Assembly: GCF_963675165.1 (NCBI RefSeq)
Contig: NC_087389.1
Coordinates: 151,001-215,000 of the forward strand
Length of the DNA stretch: 64,000 bases
Origin: Halichondria panicea
Lineage: Eukaryota > Porifera > Demospongiae > Suberitida > Halichondriidae
Reading direction: 5' to 3'
Shown: positions 9,742-21,133 of the stretch, one piece after another
How positions within the stretch are numbered: the stretch's first letter is position 1
Layout of the letters: each line of letters opens with the position of its first letter
Translations under genes and position numbers: made by a program
The notes under the pieces: generated by a model
The model's database searches: none
Told to the model about the DNA's origin: nothing
Seen by the model: the letters and a program-made list of their open reading frames with translations, nothing else

Positions 9742-11015
9742 ATGGCAACAAGATCACTCACTGGTAAGCTGGTTAAACAACTGCCTGCTGCTGCTATTAT
9801 ATTTTTGTTTGCATATTAGCTTGCTGCCTAGGCCTTTTAAAATCATCATGAGCTGAAACCTTGACAACTAGACCATTCACCATCCCTTTTGCCCAGGTAC
9901 AGTATGCAGGTACCCAGGCTGCTTCAAGCCAGGATACAAGGAGCCCAGTGGCTACACACACAACTTCTGTGGACGAACACATGCTGAGATGTACAGGTCA
10001 ATTCCTCTCGCTTCCCCAACCCCCACCACCTCGGCATTCTCATACTCAAGTAAGTTTGCAAAACAATGATTTTCTATTACTTTTACTTGTTGTGTCTTCT
10101 CTTGCAGGACCGGCTAAGTCAGCACAAACAACAAAAAGTGCTCTGAAACCATTGAAGGCACTTCAAAAATATGTATCACCATCGTCAAACGAGATAAAGT
10201 TCTACAACAGTTATGACCCCTTCTACGAGTTTACAAACTTTTATCCAACATTTATGACAATTGATGGAAGTTCTTGGCCTTCTTCTGAACACTACTTTCA
10301 AGCTCAAAAATTTGTCGGTACTCCATATGTAGAGAAAATAAGAAAAATGTCTTCGGCTAGAGAAACGTTCCAGTTTTCGAGGAACCCAGCCGTATCTCGA
10401 TGGCGAAGGTCGGATTGGGACCAAGTGAAAGATGACATCATGCTGAAAGCTCTAAGATGCAAGTTTGGGCAATCAGACAGACTGCGTTCTCTTCTTTTTG
10501 GCACAGGAGACAAGAAACTCATTGAGCACACAGAGAATGATTCTTACTGGGGAGACGGTGGAGGAAAAGGAAAAGGCTTGAACAAACTCGGCGAACTGCT
10601 CATGAAAGTACGAAGAGAGCTCAAAGAAATGGAAAAAATAAAAAGCCCTTTGAAAAGAAGCAACTCATTTTCAATTTCTAGCACAAAATCATCAAAACCG
10701 AAGTACACAGATGATATGAACGCTTTGGGACGCACTTCTCCATTGTTATCTCGTCGCTTGTCAGGATCACAGAACTCTTTACACACACCAAGCAGCACCA
10801 CCTACAGAGTAGGCTACTCCTCTCCTTCACTGGCAAGCAGGCCTAGCGGTTTCACTCCTCGCACACAAACCACAAATGGTTCCGGCTATTTGTATACCAA
10901 ACCAGGCACTGCTAACTACACTCCTAGTCCAAGACAACATACCACTCCTTCTTACAAGCAACGAAGGGGAAATGATTCCACTGGAGTGGCTTCAATTTTT
11001 GCACTTTATAAATGA
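9742..11015 (+). CDS. Gene G1: Cys/His finger and NADAR (YbiA-like) domain
   Basis: Exons 9742-9763 (MATRSLT), 9897-10049 and 10108-11015; junction phases keep one frame. Exon 2 has one finger (CRYPGC...YTHNFCGRTHAEMY) and a short linker. Exon 3 carries the NADAR fold: FYEFTNFYPTF, WPSSEHYFQAQKF, RWRRSDWDQVK, KFGQSDRLRSLL, DSYWGDGG and LNKLGELLMKVR, in the order seen in E. coli YbiA. The Glu of SSEHY and the Asp/Trp/Gly of DSYWG are the conserved active-site positions. NADAR enzymes include N-glycosidases of riboflavin intermediates and hydrolases that remove ADP-ribose from guanine; which applies here is unknown. The last 130 residues are Ser/Thr/Pro-rich and differ between copies. Confidence 0.85.
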
Positions 11016-11133
11016 ACTTAATTATTATTGATTTACTTCCCTTCCCTTCCAAACTTATTTGATTTTCAATACGTGAAAAAATTGTTATCTCCAATTTCAA
11101 TTATAAAAATAACAAAATTTTAATTATTATTGT

Positions 11134-11288
11134 TTATATTTTTCCACCAAACTTGTAATATTGTTTATACTGATCTAACAAAGTCTGACAGCTATCTCTA
11201 GTCACTGAGTCCATTGGAGACTTGAGGAAGGCAATATCTCCTTGTGAGGCCAGCTTCATCAAGCTGAACACTCCGGGTAGCATGGCAT

Positions 11289-11332
<44 letters not shown>

Positions 11333-13698
11333 GAGGGAGGGGTGTGGTTAATTACGGGGTGGGTGGGGCAATTAGAACTTATTCTGACTTGAGTGTGGAG
11401 GGGTCTTGTGTGTGCTGTCACAATGTATTCATGAAGGATGTACATCACAAACTACAGAGCAGTAGATGATAAACAAGCGTGTTCACACACTGTATATCTA
11501 CCTTACAAAACACCACTTGCTGAGAAATAAGCTCCATTGATCTAAAAGTGGATTCACAAAACATGGTACTAAAATGAATGCACATCACATTAAGTTACCT
11601 GGATACGAAACTGGCACATTGCACTAGCTCCTTGGTACTGGTGAGAGTGTACTTGGTTGCCACCTGTTGCTCCTTCAGATCCTGCCCTGAGGCAACCACC
11701 TTGTGTATCAGCTGTGGTCATCAGTCAAGAATAACAACCACCAATGAATACACTTATAAGAATAGCTGTACACATGATGTAATTAAGGAGTGTTATGAGG
11801 ATATTAATTAAGGCTGTAATGACAGGGGCAGGGGAGCGGGTGATTGTGTTTGAGTGTTACCTACACACAGACATCACCATCTCAGCAATGGCTCCAAGAA
11901 GCTCTACTCTCCTGTAGAAAATAAATTCATATTCCGTTATCATAACACCTACTCTGAAAACGAAAGCAAACATACAACACCGTAGTCACATTACTTACTG
12001 AATATTCAAAGAGTTTACGTCAAGTAGTGAGCACATCTGAAGAGCAGCCATTACTGATTGACTATCAAGACCAACCTACGTGCATATAATTATAATTATA
12101 TACGTTAACAAAATAATCCATGATACCACTTGTACACCTCATCGTCTCTAACGCATACCTGAGTGGGGAGAGAGACTAGAACAGCCACCAGCTGTACCAG
12201 ACCAGTTGCTAGCGGTGCCGAGGCTAAGAGAGCGTGTGCAGCAGACCGGCACAGTACCACAACCTACGAAAACAACACTAAATGTTTGGTGTGGCTAATA
12301 CTCGTTCACCTTGCTGAAGTGCTTCCTGAGTCCTTCTCTGCTAGACTGCTTTAGTTTAGAGTCCAAGATGAGCTTCCAGCTCGCACAGAAGACACACACA
12401 GACACTGGGTCACTGCAATCCTGGACAACAATAATTTATAAAACACATAATAATAATCATAAACAAAAATGTTAATTTAAAATAAAAATTTTTTTAACAC
12501 ACCATTTCAGAAAGTTCTTCCAAAATTTGAGACAGCTCCTCTCGATCCACCATGCACAGAACCACCCTCGTCACCATGGTAACTTTCTCGTACACCATCC
12601 TGAGCACCTGGTCGCTTTTACTGCTGCTATGAGATGCTTGGTCCCTTCTCGTGAGATAGTCTAGTGGATTGAGTCGTGGAGATCGTGCGAGGGATAATCT
12701 AAACAGTAAAGTGAGGGAAGAGTGAAGTCTTGTCCATGCTTTACGAATGTTTGGGACTGTTGGTTCAACATCCTCACACTCAGCAGCTGATTCTTCAGGA
12801 GGAACCGAGAGAGCCGTCAAATATATACAGTCAAGAAGAGCATTGAACTAAATTAAACGGAAAAATCGTCATCACAACATTAGCTCGTAAATTGCGTGTG
12901 CATTAATTATTATACTGACCACATTTAGTTGTTTCTGAAGATCAGGTGATCTCGACTCCAGTACAGTACCTAGGTCCACTGGACACTCTGCAACACGTTC
13001 TAAAGACGCCATGATTGCACTCACCCTACGAATAAAGCATACAGCTTAATAAAAACTTATACCAATTCTAATTACCTTGACGACATAAGCCCAGGCTGAC
13101 ACCGGAGTACAGCTGCCAGTGAGGAAATCAGGAGGGGGTGGTCCGGTAGTAATCTGTCAGGGGTTCCCCCCTCAATCAGCGACACAACAACTTCACAGAT
13201 TTGCTCCAGATTTGGGCGTGGTCTTTTTAAGGAGGGGTCAGTCAGTTGGCAGTGCTGCGGTGCAAACAACATAATATTATTGTGTACTTTATATACTTGT
13301 ACATACAACACTTTAGGACGTTCGCAACCCAAGTTATGGCCTCTCAAAGTTAGCTCTGAAAACAGGCCTGATTTAGAAAAAACACCCACTTATAGCCCAC
13401 GCTTTATTTCCAGAAATGGACAACCAAAATGAAGTACTGATCTAAGCACACCAACACTATACAGATAGTACATGTACAGAGTTGCTATAGTAACCCACCT
13501 TACAAGCAACGACAACAATACAATGAAGCCACCTCTCAGATAGTGGGGAACTCTTAGTCTCAGCCAACTAGAATGAATGGAGGGGGTGCTTGGAAACAAG
13601 AGGTGAGCTGACTCCATTGATATGCTTACCAGGTCTAGTTCTTTGTCAGGGTGACCTCCGACCTTAATTCGTACGTCAATGGCCATTTCCATGGTAAT
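11134..13698 (-). pseudogene. URB2-like 3' exons (C-terminal part only), fused to ankyrin gene
   Basis: Minus-strand exons encode an all-helical protein ending in DSCQTLLDQYKQYYKFGGKI, which resembles the C-terminus of the Urb2/Npa2 nucleolar ribosome-biogenesis family. The same exons occur in a longer gene at 55740-59904. Here homology to that gene stops inside an exon at about 13698 (ITMEMAIDVRIKVGG is shared; SSLL before it is replaced by NPKM), where sequence of the ankyrin gene takes over. The unit therefore lacks its own start and is the 3' half of a chimera made by the tandem duplication. Family assignment is from memory of the C-terminal motif. Confidence 0.6.
11291..11330. repeat. 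(TG)n microsatellite
   Basis: About 20 uninterrupted TG units in an intron of the URB2-like fragment. The corresponding intron in cassette 3 (55898-55907) has only about four, so the tract expanded in cassette 1 or contracted in cassette 3. Confidence 0.95.
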
Positions 13699-16600
13699 CA
13701 TCTTTGGGTTATCCCTACATAATCATGAACACAGAGTGTAGTTAATAAACACGAATATGTACATGCAGTATGAAGGTTGTGTAGTCCCTTAACACGATCC
13801 ACTAATATTGAAGTTACTGGGGTTTCCTCTAGAGAAAGGGTACACAGATATATACCTACCATCACGCTATCCTGACTCCGGTGAGGGTGTACTCAGAGCC
13901 GAGGTCTACAGCCACCCAGTTGTATGCACCAGCTGCAGGTATCTTCCAGTAGCTGATGGGATCATCTGTGCATGGAGGTAACACACAACTTGATATGAGT
14001 TAATAAAATGAAGGACCCTTTACTATATTACTAGGTAAAGGGTCATCTCATAAACAAACGAAAAACATAGTGACTCAAGGTAAAGGGTCATATTAATAAC
14101 AAACTCATAGTGACTCACTGTCCAACAGGCAGGTGGGTGGGTGCTGCTTGGTCCATGCACTGCAGTAGTCTGGAGTGGGTTGACACCATTCAGCCTTGTT
14201 CTTGAGCAGTGGATATGTGACTGTGCACAACAGAATAGTGCATGGTAGTGACTGTGCACAACAGAATAGTGTATGGTGGTTACTAGGAAGTCTATGATAA
14301 ATAAATGCACAACACAAGAGAGCTATACAGCTGCTACCCCCACAAGAGAGCTATATAGCTGCTACCCCCACAAGAGCTATACAGCTGCTACCCCCACAAG
14401 AGAGCTATACAGCTGCTACCCCCACAAGAGCTATATAGCTGCTACCCCCACAAGAGCTATACAGCTGCTACCCCCACAAGAGCTATACAGCTGCTACCCC
14501 CACAAGAGAGCTATACAGCTGCTACCCCCACAAGAGCTATACAGCTGCTACCCCCACAAGAGCTATACAGCTGCTACCCCCACAAGAGAGCTATACAGCT
14601 GCTACCCCCACAAGAGAGCTATACAGCTGCTACCCCCACAAGAGCTATACAGCTGCTACCCCCACAAGAGCTATACAGCTGCTACCCCCACAAGAGAGCT
14701 ATACAGCTGCTACCCCCACAAGAGAGCTATACAGCTGCTACCCCCACAAGAGCTATACAGCTGCTACCCCCACAAGAGAGCTATACAGCTGCTACCCCCA
14801 CAAGAGAGCTATACAGCTGCTACCCCCACAAGAGAGCTATACAGCTGCTACCCAATATGTTCAGTTGAACGTAGCATATGGACACTTACTGAAAAGATCG
14901 GCTGAAACTTTTTCTTTTGGAGAATCATGAGTCTGTTGTGACTGTTTGAAATGTATGCAGACAATATATATGTAATTATATGCAAGACTAAACATTATAA
15001 AGCTCATACATTAATGTTAGTCTACTTAGAGAATATTATTTGTTCATTAGTGGACACATAATATATAATTTTAGTGCTCAGAGAAATACTTATTAGTGCC
15101 TAAGAAGACAGAGAAGAGAATAATGGTATTCACCTTTGGCACTCTGAGTGGCTTCCCACGCTGTTGAACAAACATGGAAATGAATTCATCCCTCTTGGCC
15201 TCAGGATGCTGTTTAGCTATGCTGATGGCCGTCTGTGTGTGGGTGGTGTGGGTGGTGTGTGTGTGGGAGAAATGCAAGGTATAAGTATAAGTGTACATGG
15301 TCTAGAATTATATTATATCATGAGAGTGGTTTACTGGTAGCTATAGAGATATACACAGGTGTGTGGGTAGTGTGGTGTGTATGTGTGGGTGGTGGTGTGG
15401 TGCGTGTGTGTGTGGGTGGTGTGGTGTGTGTGTGTGTGGGTGTACCTGTCCATTGGAGACTTGTTGGGTCGGGTCTCCTCCAAACTCCAACAACAGCTGT
15501 GCCACATTTTTCCTAAGTATTCAGAGGGAGTACAGTACATGACCTAATACGCTAACACATCAAGTCCTTAATTAGATATCAATACACACAAGTCCTTGTA
15601 AGGTGATTAGCTGAGCTCACTTGAAGTATCTGATGGCTTCGTGCATGGGAAATGTGCCTGAAAGGAGAGAAATTGTTAATTCTTCACTCATGCTTGACCA
15701 ATGTTGGTGTAGTCAAGTAAGCAGTACGTATCCAACGATGCTCACCTTTGTTATGATCAAAGATATTTGGGTCCATTCCAGCCTCCAGTAAGATCTCAAT
15801 GATCTCCTTACGACCTAGAGAGAAAGTGATGAAAGCTAGGGTCAGTCTTAGTATGCAATGACATACTATACAGTCCAAGGATACCATCCAACATCATTAG
15901 ATATAAATGATTGCTCAGTTTGGGGCTACCTTAATTGTTAGAAACAAAGAAGTAGTTGTTTGGTGAATGCATTGTAGACTAACCACTCTTTGCTGCCTCG
16001 ATGATGGGTTTGGTCTGCTTGAGTGTACGAACATCAGCATCAATCAGCAGTGGCACTGCATCTGCCATTGTAATGTGTGTGTGTGTATGTAAAAGAATCA
16101 GTATAATAATTATGTTAGGAATATCAGTAAGCCCCTCAACAAAAGAAACAACACCTGAATGCTGAAGGCTAAACCAATAACAATCTTCGATCATACTGAC
16201 AACTCACCTATCTTGTTGAATCTAACGGCAAGGTCAAAGGGCGAATCTCCGGCCATGTTAGTGACGAGCACGTTGCAGTTATGTTGCAGAAGCTTGTTGA
16301 TGGTGAAGGTCTTACCAGGAGGGCAGTACTGACAGGTATAGTGCAGGGGAGTGTTCCCTTCACGATTGGCTATTTCTGCCTATAGAGAGAGATTAGTGTT
16401 AATGGACACTAATATCAAGTATTCCCATGACACTATCAAGGACCACTACACCACCATAAGGGTACCACACTGTCATTGCAAGTACAATGTATGAAATCAC
16501 TTGAGATAAGTTTTGGAGCATCTCAGAAGCTCTGTACGTATGTCTTCCATCCACACTTACCAGAGCTCCGTTAGCCAGTAGTAGGTCAACAATGTCTGAG

Positions 16601-17768
16601 CGATTGTGCCAGGCAGCAAAGTGGAGGGCAGTGTTCCTAATAGTAACAGGGAGGAGTGAACATTAAAAGACAGTCATTAATTTGTCGTTATGAGGTAGGG
16701 ACACAATTAAAAGTTGGCAATATCTCGAATTGGTAGTATCAGTTTATGGTGCTCTAACACGGCAGTCACTATAAGAGGTGTGTGTAGGGTTGTATGCTAG
16801 GTGTATGTAACTGGCAGCTAGCACACAACTACACACTGGCTTAGGCTCACACTGGCTTAGGCTCACACTGGCTTAGGCTCACACTGGTACTACACACTGG
16901 CTTAGGCTCACACTGGTACTGAACGTTGGCTTAGGCTCACACTGGTACTGAACGTTGGCTTAGGCTCACACTGGCAGTATAAATATTGTACGTTACTAAC
17001 AATAGCTAATAATATTATCCACTTAGCAACCATACCCTTGATTGTCCATGGTGAACAGCTCTGCAGAATACTGCAGGAGAGTGTATACCACGTCCTTGTG
17101 TCCATGCAGTACAGCTAGCATGAGTGCAGTGGAGCCAGTGTCATCACGATAGTCCACATTGATGCTAGAGGACTGCTTCTTGTTCTGGATCACCAGAGGA
17201 GGGGGAGAGTCGGAGAGACCATCACTCAACTTGTCAGAGGAGAGCAGTTTCTGGAGCTTGGACTGTCCCTTGAGCAGTTGCTGCAGGACAAATATTGATG
17301 CATTACATTGTACATGGGTGGCTTTTCCTAACACAGTGATGGAATTGGTTTTACAGTTTATGCAGGTGATATAGATGCATAATCTATACAGGTGCATTTA
17401 GTTAGCAGTTAAAATAAGCAGTGAGAGTGTCTTGCAAATGAGCCACTGTTGTTTCAGTATTATCTACCGTTTCACAGACAAATATAAAAATTATCAACCG
17501 CTACTTTGCATTTTACGATAGGACAGTGATTAGGCAGTTTTGCTGTTTGATAATTACACCAGTGACATTTACTATATCCAACACACACTGACAAATCTAG
17601 ATCTAGCTTTATAGTATAGTCATGCAACTTGCTAGAGTATTAGTCTGTGGCCCAGTGCAGTGTGGGTAGAGTATTTTTAGATAGTTTATTGCTAGCTATT
17701 CCACTCACCTCCACTTTACTATTGTTTCCAGCTGAAGCTGCCTCTAACAGTTGTGTTTCTTTCCCCAT
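13699..17768 (-). CDS. Ankyrin-repeat protein with F5/8-type C-like fragment, 5' part
   Basis: The start MGKETQLLEAASAGN (17768) is followed by exons with about six ankyrin repeats (for example STALMLAVLHGHKDVVYTLL, NTALHFAAWHNRSDIVDLLL and RKEIIEILLEAGMDPN). An exon at about 14118-14212 (WCQPTPDYCSAWT) and one at 13863-13965 (YWKIPAAGAYNWVAVDLGSE) then look like the beginning of an F5/8-type C (discoidin) domain. With the splice sites I infer, the last of these runs into TGA just after GVRIA before a GT donor, so the chimera with URB2 may be interrupted. Alternatively this ankyrin transcript ends there. The start motif resembles ANKS1-type proteins, but no SAM or PTB domain is visible. It is divergent from B1. 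The full-length parent gene is presumably left of this window. Confidence 0.6.
14313..14853. repeat. 26/28-bp minisatellite, about 20 units
   Basis: Tandem units of CACAAGAG(AG)CTATACAGCTGCTACCCC fill an intron of the ankyrin gene. Units come in 26-bp and 28-bp versions that differ by one AG. The long open frame across it is a by-product of the repeat. Cassette 2 lacks this region because of the deletion at 32413. Confidence 0.95.
15227..15445. repeat. GT-rich simple sequence in ankyrin-gene introns
   Basis: Two stretches of imperfect GTGTGGGTGGTGTGG-type repeats (about 15231-15270 and 15358-15443) flank a short unique piece. They lie in introns on either side of the exon encoding TAISIAKQHPEAKRDE. 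No coding meaning. Confidence 0.8.
16826..16976. repeat. Tandem repeat, unit GGCTTAGGCTCACACT plus variable spacer
   Basis: About seven units of a GGCTTAGGCTCACACTGG core, some joined by TACTGAACGTT, in an ankyrin-gene intron. The same intron in cassette 2 (33350-33536) has a different expansion, with a TATACTATACACATT spacer. Confidence 0.9.
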
Positions 17769-17974
17769 GATTGATAGTATAAAATCTGCTCTAAATCAAG
17801 AAGGGCGTGACCATCCATCAGATTATTAGCCTCGATTTTATTCTTTCTTGCGGCCTGGAATGGAGGCTCTTTGTCATCATCTAAGGGATTTCCCCTCAAA
17901 AAGCCCCCTACAAGTCAGTTTTCTTTTCGCTGCGTTTTCTTTTTTGCTGTACAGAACATTAACAGAAAACTAAA
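17769..17974. promoter_or_regulatory. Divergent promoter interval, ankyrin gene and B1
   Basis: 206 bp between the ankyrin start (minus) and the B1 start (plus). The interval is almost identical to 34391-34603 in cassette 2. It contains TTCTTGCGGCCTGGAATGGAG and a CTTTTCGCTGCGTTTTC pyrimidine-rich stretch just upstream of B1. No TATA box is evident. Confidence 0.5.
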
Positions 17975-19335
17975 ATGGAACATGTGGAAGCATTTAAGCA
18001 GAAAGTACAGGAGCTAGGAATAATTGTATACTTTAAGTCTCTGATTGCCTCTGATCCAGGAGTATGTGTGCAGTGTCACTCTCCCTGTGACTCTGAATTT
18101 TGCTCTCCACACTGTGAAATGAAGTATTGGGATGAGTTCAACCATCAGTACACCTACCATTCAGGTATAATGACCTGGGACTCCATTTGGTGCAGTACTA
18201 GTCTATTTATCTATTTAATCTACTTGCAGGGAAGACTCCACTGTGCAAATTTCCCAGATGTTTCAAGACTTGCTATGTTGAGAATCACGGTCGTGTTCAT
18301 GACTATTGCAGCAAATCTCATGCTGGAGAGCACCAAAAGATGAAAGAAGTAGCTCAAAGACAGCAACACACTTCCAGAAACCAGAGGGGCAAGGGTAACT
18401 TGTGGAGAGGGGGCCATCAACTAGGAGGCAGAGGTGGAGGTGGAGCAGGGACATCTCAAGCTGGGCGATGTCAGCAAGGTATGTAGCTACTTAATTGTTT
18501 TAATTTTTAAGTCACTTTTTCTGCTCCATATATAGGGCATACTCGAGGAGGTACCAACTATTCTCACTGCTCGGATAGTCATGGAACAATCTATTTCTAC
18601 AATCGTGGCGAACCATACTACGAGTTTACTAACTTCTACAATGGTGCTGCATTCAGTCTCGATGACAGTGAATGGCCTACTACTGAGCACTATTTCCAAG
18701 CCCAGAAATTCGTTGGTACACCTTACGTTCGCAAGATTCGGAATGCCTTTGGGCCGCGAGATGCTTTCGAATTGTCCCGCAATCCAGCTATCTCTCGTTG
18801 GAGGAGGAGCGATTGGGAAGTTGTCAAGATGGATGTGATGAGAAAGGCTCTTTTCGCTAAGTTTACTTCACACACATTTTTGAAAAATAAGCTTCTTGAT
18901 ACTGGTAAAAGAGAGCTTGTTGAACGATCTCCACATGATAGCTACTGGGGAGACGGTGGTGATGGTACAGGAGAGAACCATCTTGGAAGACTTCTCATGG
19001 AACTGAGGGCAAAGCTGCAAGGTGGTCAGTACAAGGATGTGGAACGAGATGGTATGCAAGCAGGAACGAGTTGTGGCGTTCCATCATATAACAAATTGAC
19101 GAGGAATCCATTACGTGACAACACACAATGTAAAGTAGAAGATGAAGTTGAAGACATGGATTATGAGAATACTGGGTTTCCAACTGGGTCACTGGTGTTA
19201 CTAGATGATTCGAATGAAAACGCATCTGACTATCCACCGCTTCCAACGCATTTCAATGGGAAACCATTAATACCCTCCCCATCACCTACGCCCCCTACTG
19301 GTACTGGTGCTGATGCTGATGCCGTTGGCACTTGA
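17975..19335 (+). CDS. Gene B1: Cys-rich module, Cys/His finger and NADAR domain
   Basis: Exons 17975-18164, 18230-18479 and 18536-19335. Exon 1 has a helical start and a Cys cluster (CVQCHSPCDSEFCSPHC). Exon 2 has one finger (CKFPRCFKTCYV...VHDYCSKSHAGEH) and a Gly/Arg-rich linker. Exon 3 carries a NADAR domain: YYEFTNFY, WPTTEHYFQAQKF, RWRRSDWEVVK, DSYWGDGG and HLGRLLMELR. It is a diverged paralogue of G in the same cassette, with the finger on the N-terminal side in both. The tail after the NADAR fold is acidic and Pro-rich and differs completely from that of B2. Probable nucleotide-sugar or ADP-ribose glycosidase; substrate unknown. Confidence 0.85.
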
Positions 19336-19563
19336 ACTAAGGACTGCGTTAGCTATACTGTGTAGCTAGTCTGTATATGTGTGTTGCTGTAAGTTAGTAT
19401 AGTCATAGATAAACTATGGTACAGTGTATAATTGTACATGTGTACAGTGTTGTTGATTGATAATGCTGATTGAGCAAAATAAACATTTAGGGGATATCCC
19501 ATTATAATTAGTCATATAAAGTTGATGTGATCACTTATATTTCACACAAACTTCTACGGTACT

Positions 19564-21065
19564 ATGAGTTCTCCTGTTACTGACTCAAGAGGTGTGCCCA
19601 GGGGAAGGTGTACCAGTTGTAGTTGCTCTGGGTATCAAGGTGGAACTGCTGGACTGAAGTGCATCATCTGCACACACCCACCAGGGAAGCATCAGAACAT
19701 CACACCAGGATTTGCTGCCCAGACCTATGGTAGGTATTAAAGTGTTATAATCACTTGTTCTATAATGTTACCACTATAATTAATGTTACTACAGGTTCAA
19801 GCCAACCAAGCAATACCAGCGATGCTCATGGTGGATACAGTTATCAAAATGTATATCGGGTATGTATTGTAATATAACGCATAATTTATACTGTGGTGTT
19901 TACAGCCACCAGCAACGAGTCCATGCAGCGCACCGGACTGTAGTAATTCCTGCTACTATGATCCGAGTGTTGGAGAGTTTGACTACTGCAGTCCATCGTG
20001 TAGAGACAAGCACTTGCTGCCCAAGGAAAAAAAGAGTCTACAAGATGATCTCAAAGCCTTTGAATGTCAGGTGAAGTTACCTGTATCTGGTGGTGAAAAG
20101 CGTGGAATTGGAGCACACACAGCTGGTGGAGAGTCAGAGTATCAATCAACTCAAGCATCAGGAGGGAGGGATTCTTATAGTAGTGCTGTGTCATCAGGTA
20201 GCCAAGCAACTACAAGATCCTCCAGCTCAGGCAAAGCCCATAATATTTCCCCAAATGTTAGTGAGTGTCTTGTTACTACAGGAAGGCAGACGACAATCAA
20301 AGTGGTTTTTCAAAAGAGTCCATCAAGTGATATTGGCCTCATTGTCAGTGAAGAGATATACAGATGTGACACATTTTCTGGGGTATGCCATTACACTTTT
20401 GATCAGTCAATGTACATATTTTGTATAATGCAGCTGCTGGTGCTTGGATTTGAGTACAATACTAAAGCTGAATACCTGATTACTACGAATGAAGTACGTG
20501 TGCTGGATGTGATCACTTCATTGAATGACAAAAAAATCAGCCCGTTAACCTATAAAGAAGAAGCAACAAAGAATAGGTCATGTTCTCTGGAACTGAAAAG
20601 ATGGATTTCACTTCCTCAACTGAAGCCACTTATGGACAAAGGTACTTTTGACATGCCTGAAATCAATTTATTGTTTTTGTTTTTTACAGCCGAATTCTCC
20701 AACCCAACAGCTCTTGTTGCTGTAATGAATCCAAAAGATTATCCCAATTGTTCCACTGAAAAAGGATTTGGACTGGGAGTCGCTGTAAGCCATGACTGTT
20801 GCACATACTTCTTCTGTATTGATCATTCGTTTCTTAACAGTCTCTTCTTAGTACCACCTCTGTGGTTTCTGTGACAGCAAACACACCAGCACGATTCAGC
20901 AGACTAGAGTATGGAGATGAGATAATAGCCTATGGGTTTGTGAAGAAGAACAAGCTAGAAATTGGGAAGGATGCATCGAGTCTGACGACCAACCTGGAAG
21001 AAGCTGCAAAAGATGGAAAAACACTTGTCCTAGTAGTTAAGAGACCAGTGATAATTAACTTGTAG
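19564..21065 (+). CDS. Gene A2: ribbon, finger and two PDZ-like domains
   Basis: Second copy of A with the same six-exon structure and no disruption that I can see. Exon 3 reads CSAPDCSNSCYYDPSVGEFDYC, so the finger is complete, and both PDZ-like domains are nearly identical to A1. Intron 2 is short (19861-19903) and lacks the MITE found in A1, giving the empty site. Convergent with C2, gap 68 bp. Confidence 0.75.
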
Positions 21066-21133
21066 ATTAAGAATAACTGTGTCAAAGTGAAACTATATAA
21101 TTATATGATTAGTAATAATTGTGTATAAAGAAG

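Noticed and set aside
14313-14853. Regular repeats that might suggest a CRISPR-like array
   Set aside because: The units are contiguous with no unique spacers, and the DNA is from an intron-bearing eukaryote.
14273-14905. A 210-codon open frame rich in SYTAATPTREL
   Set aside because: It is a translation of the 26/28-bp minisatellite inside an intron of the minus-strand ankyrin gene; unit changes of 2 bp would shift the frame repeatedly.
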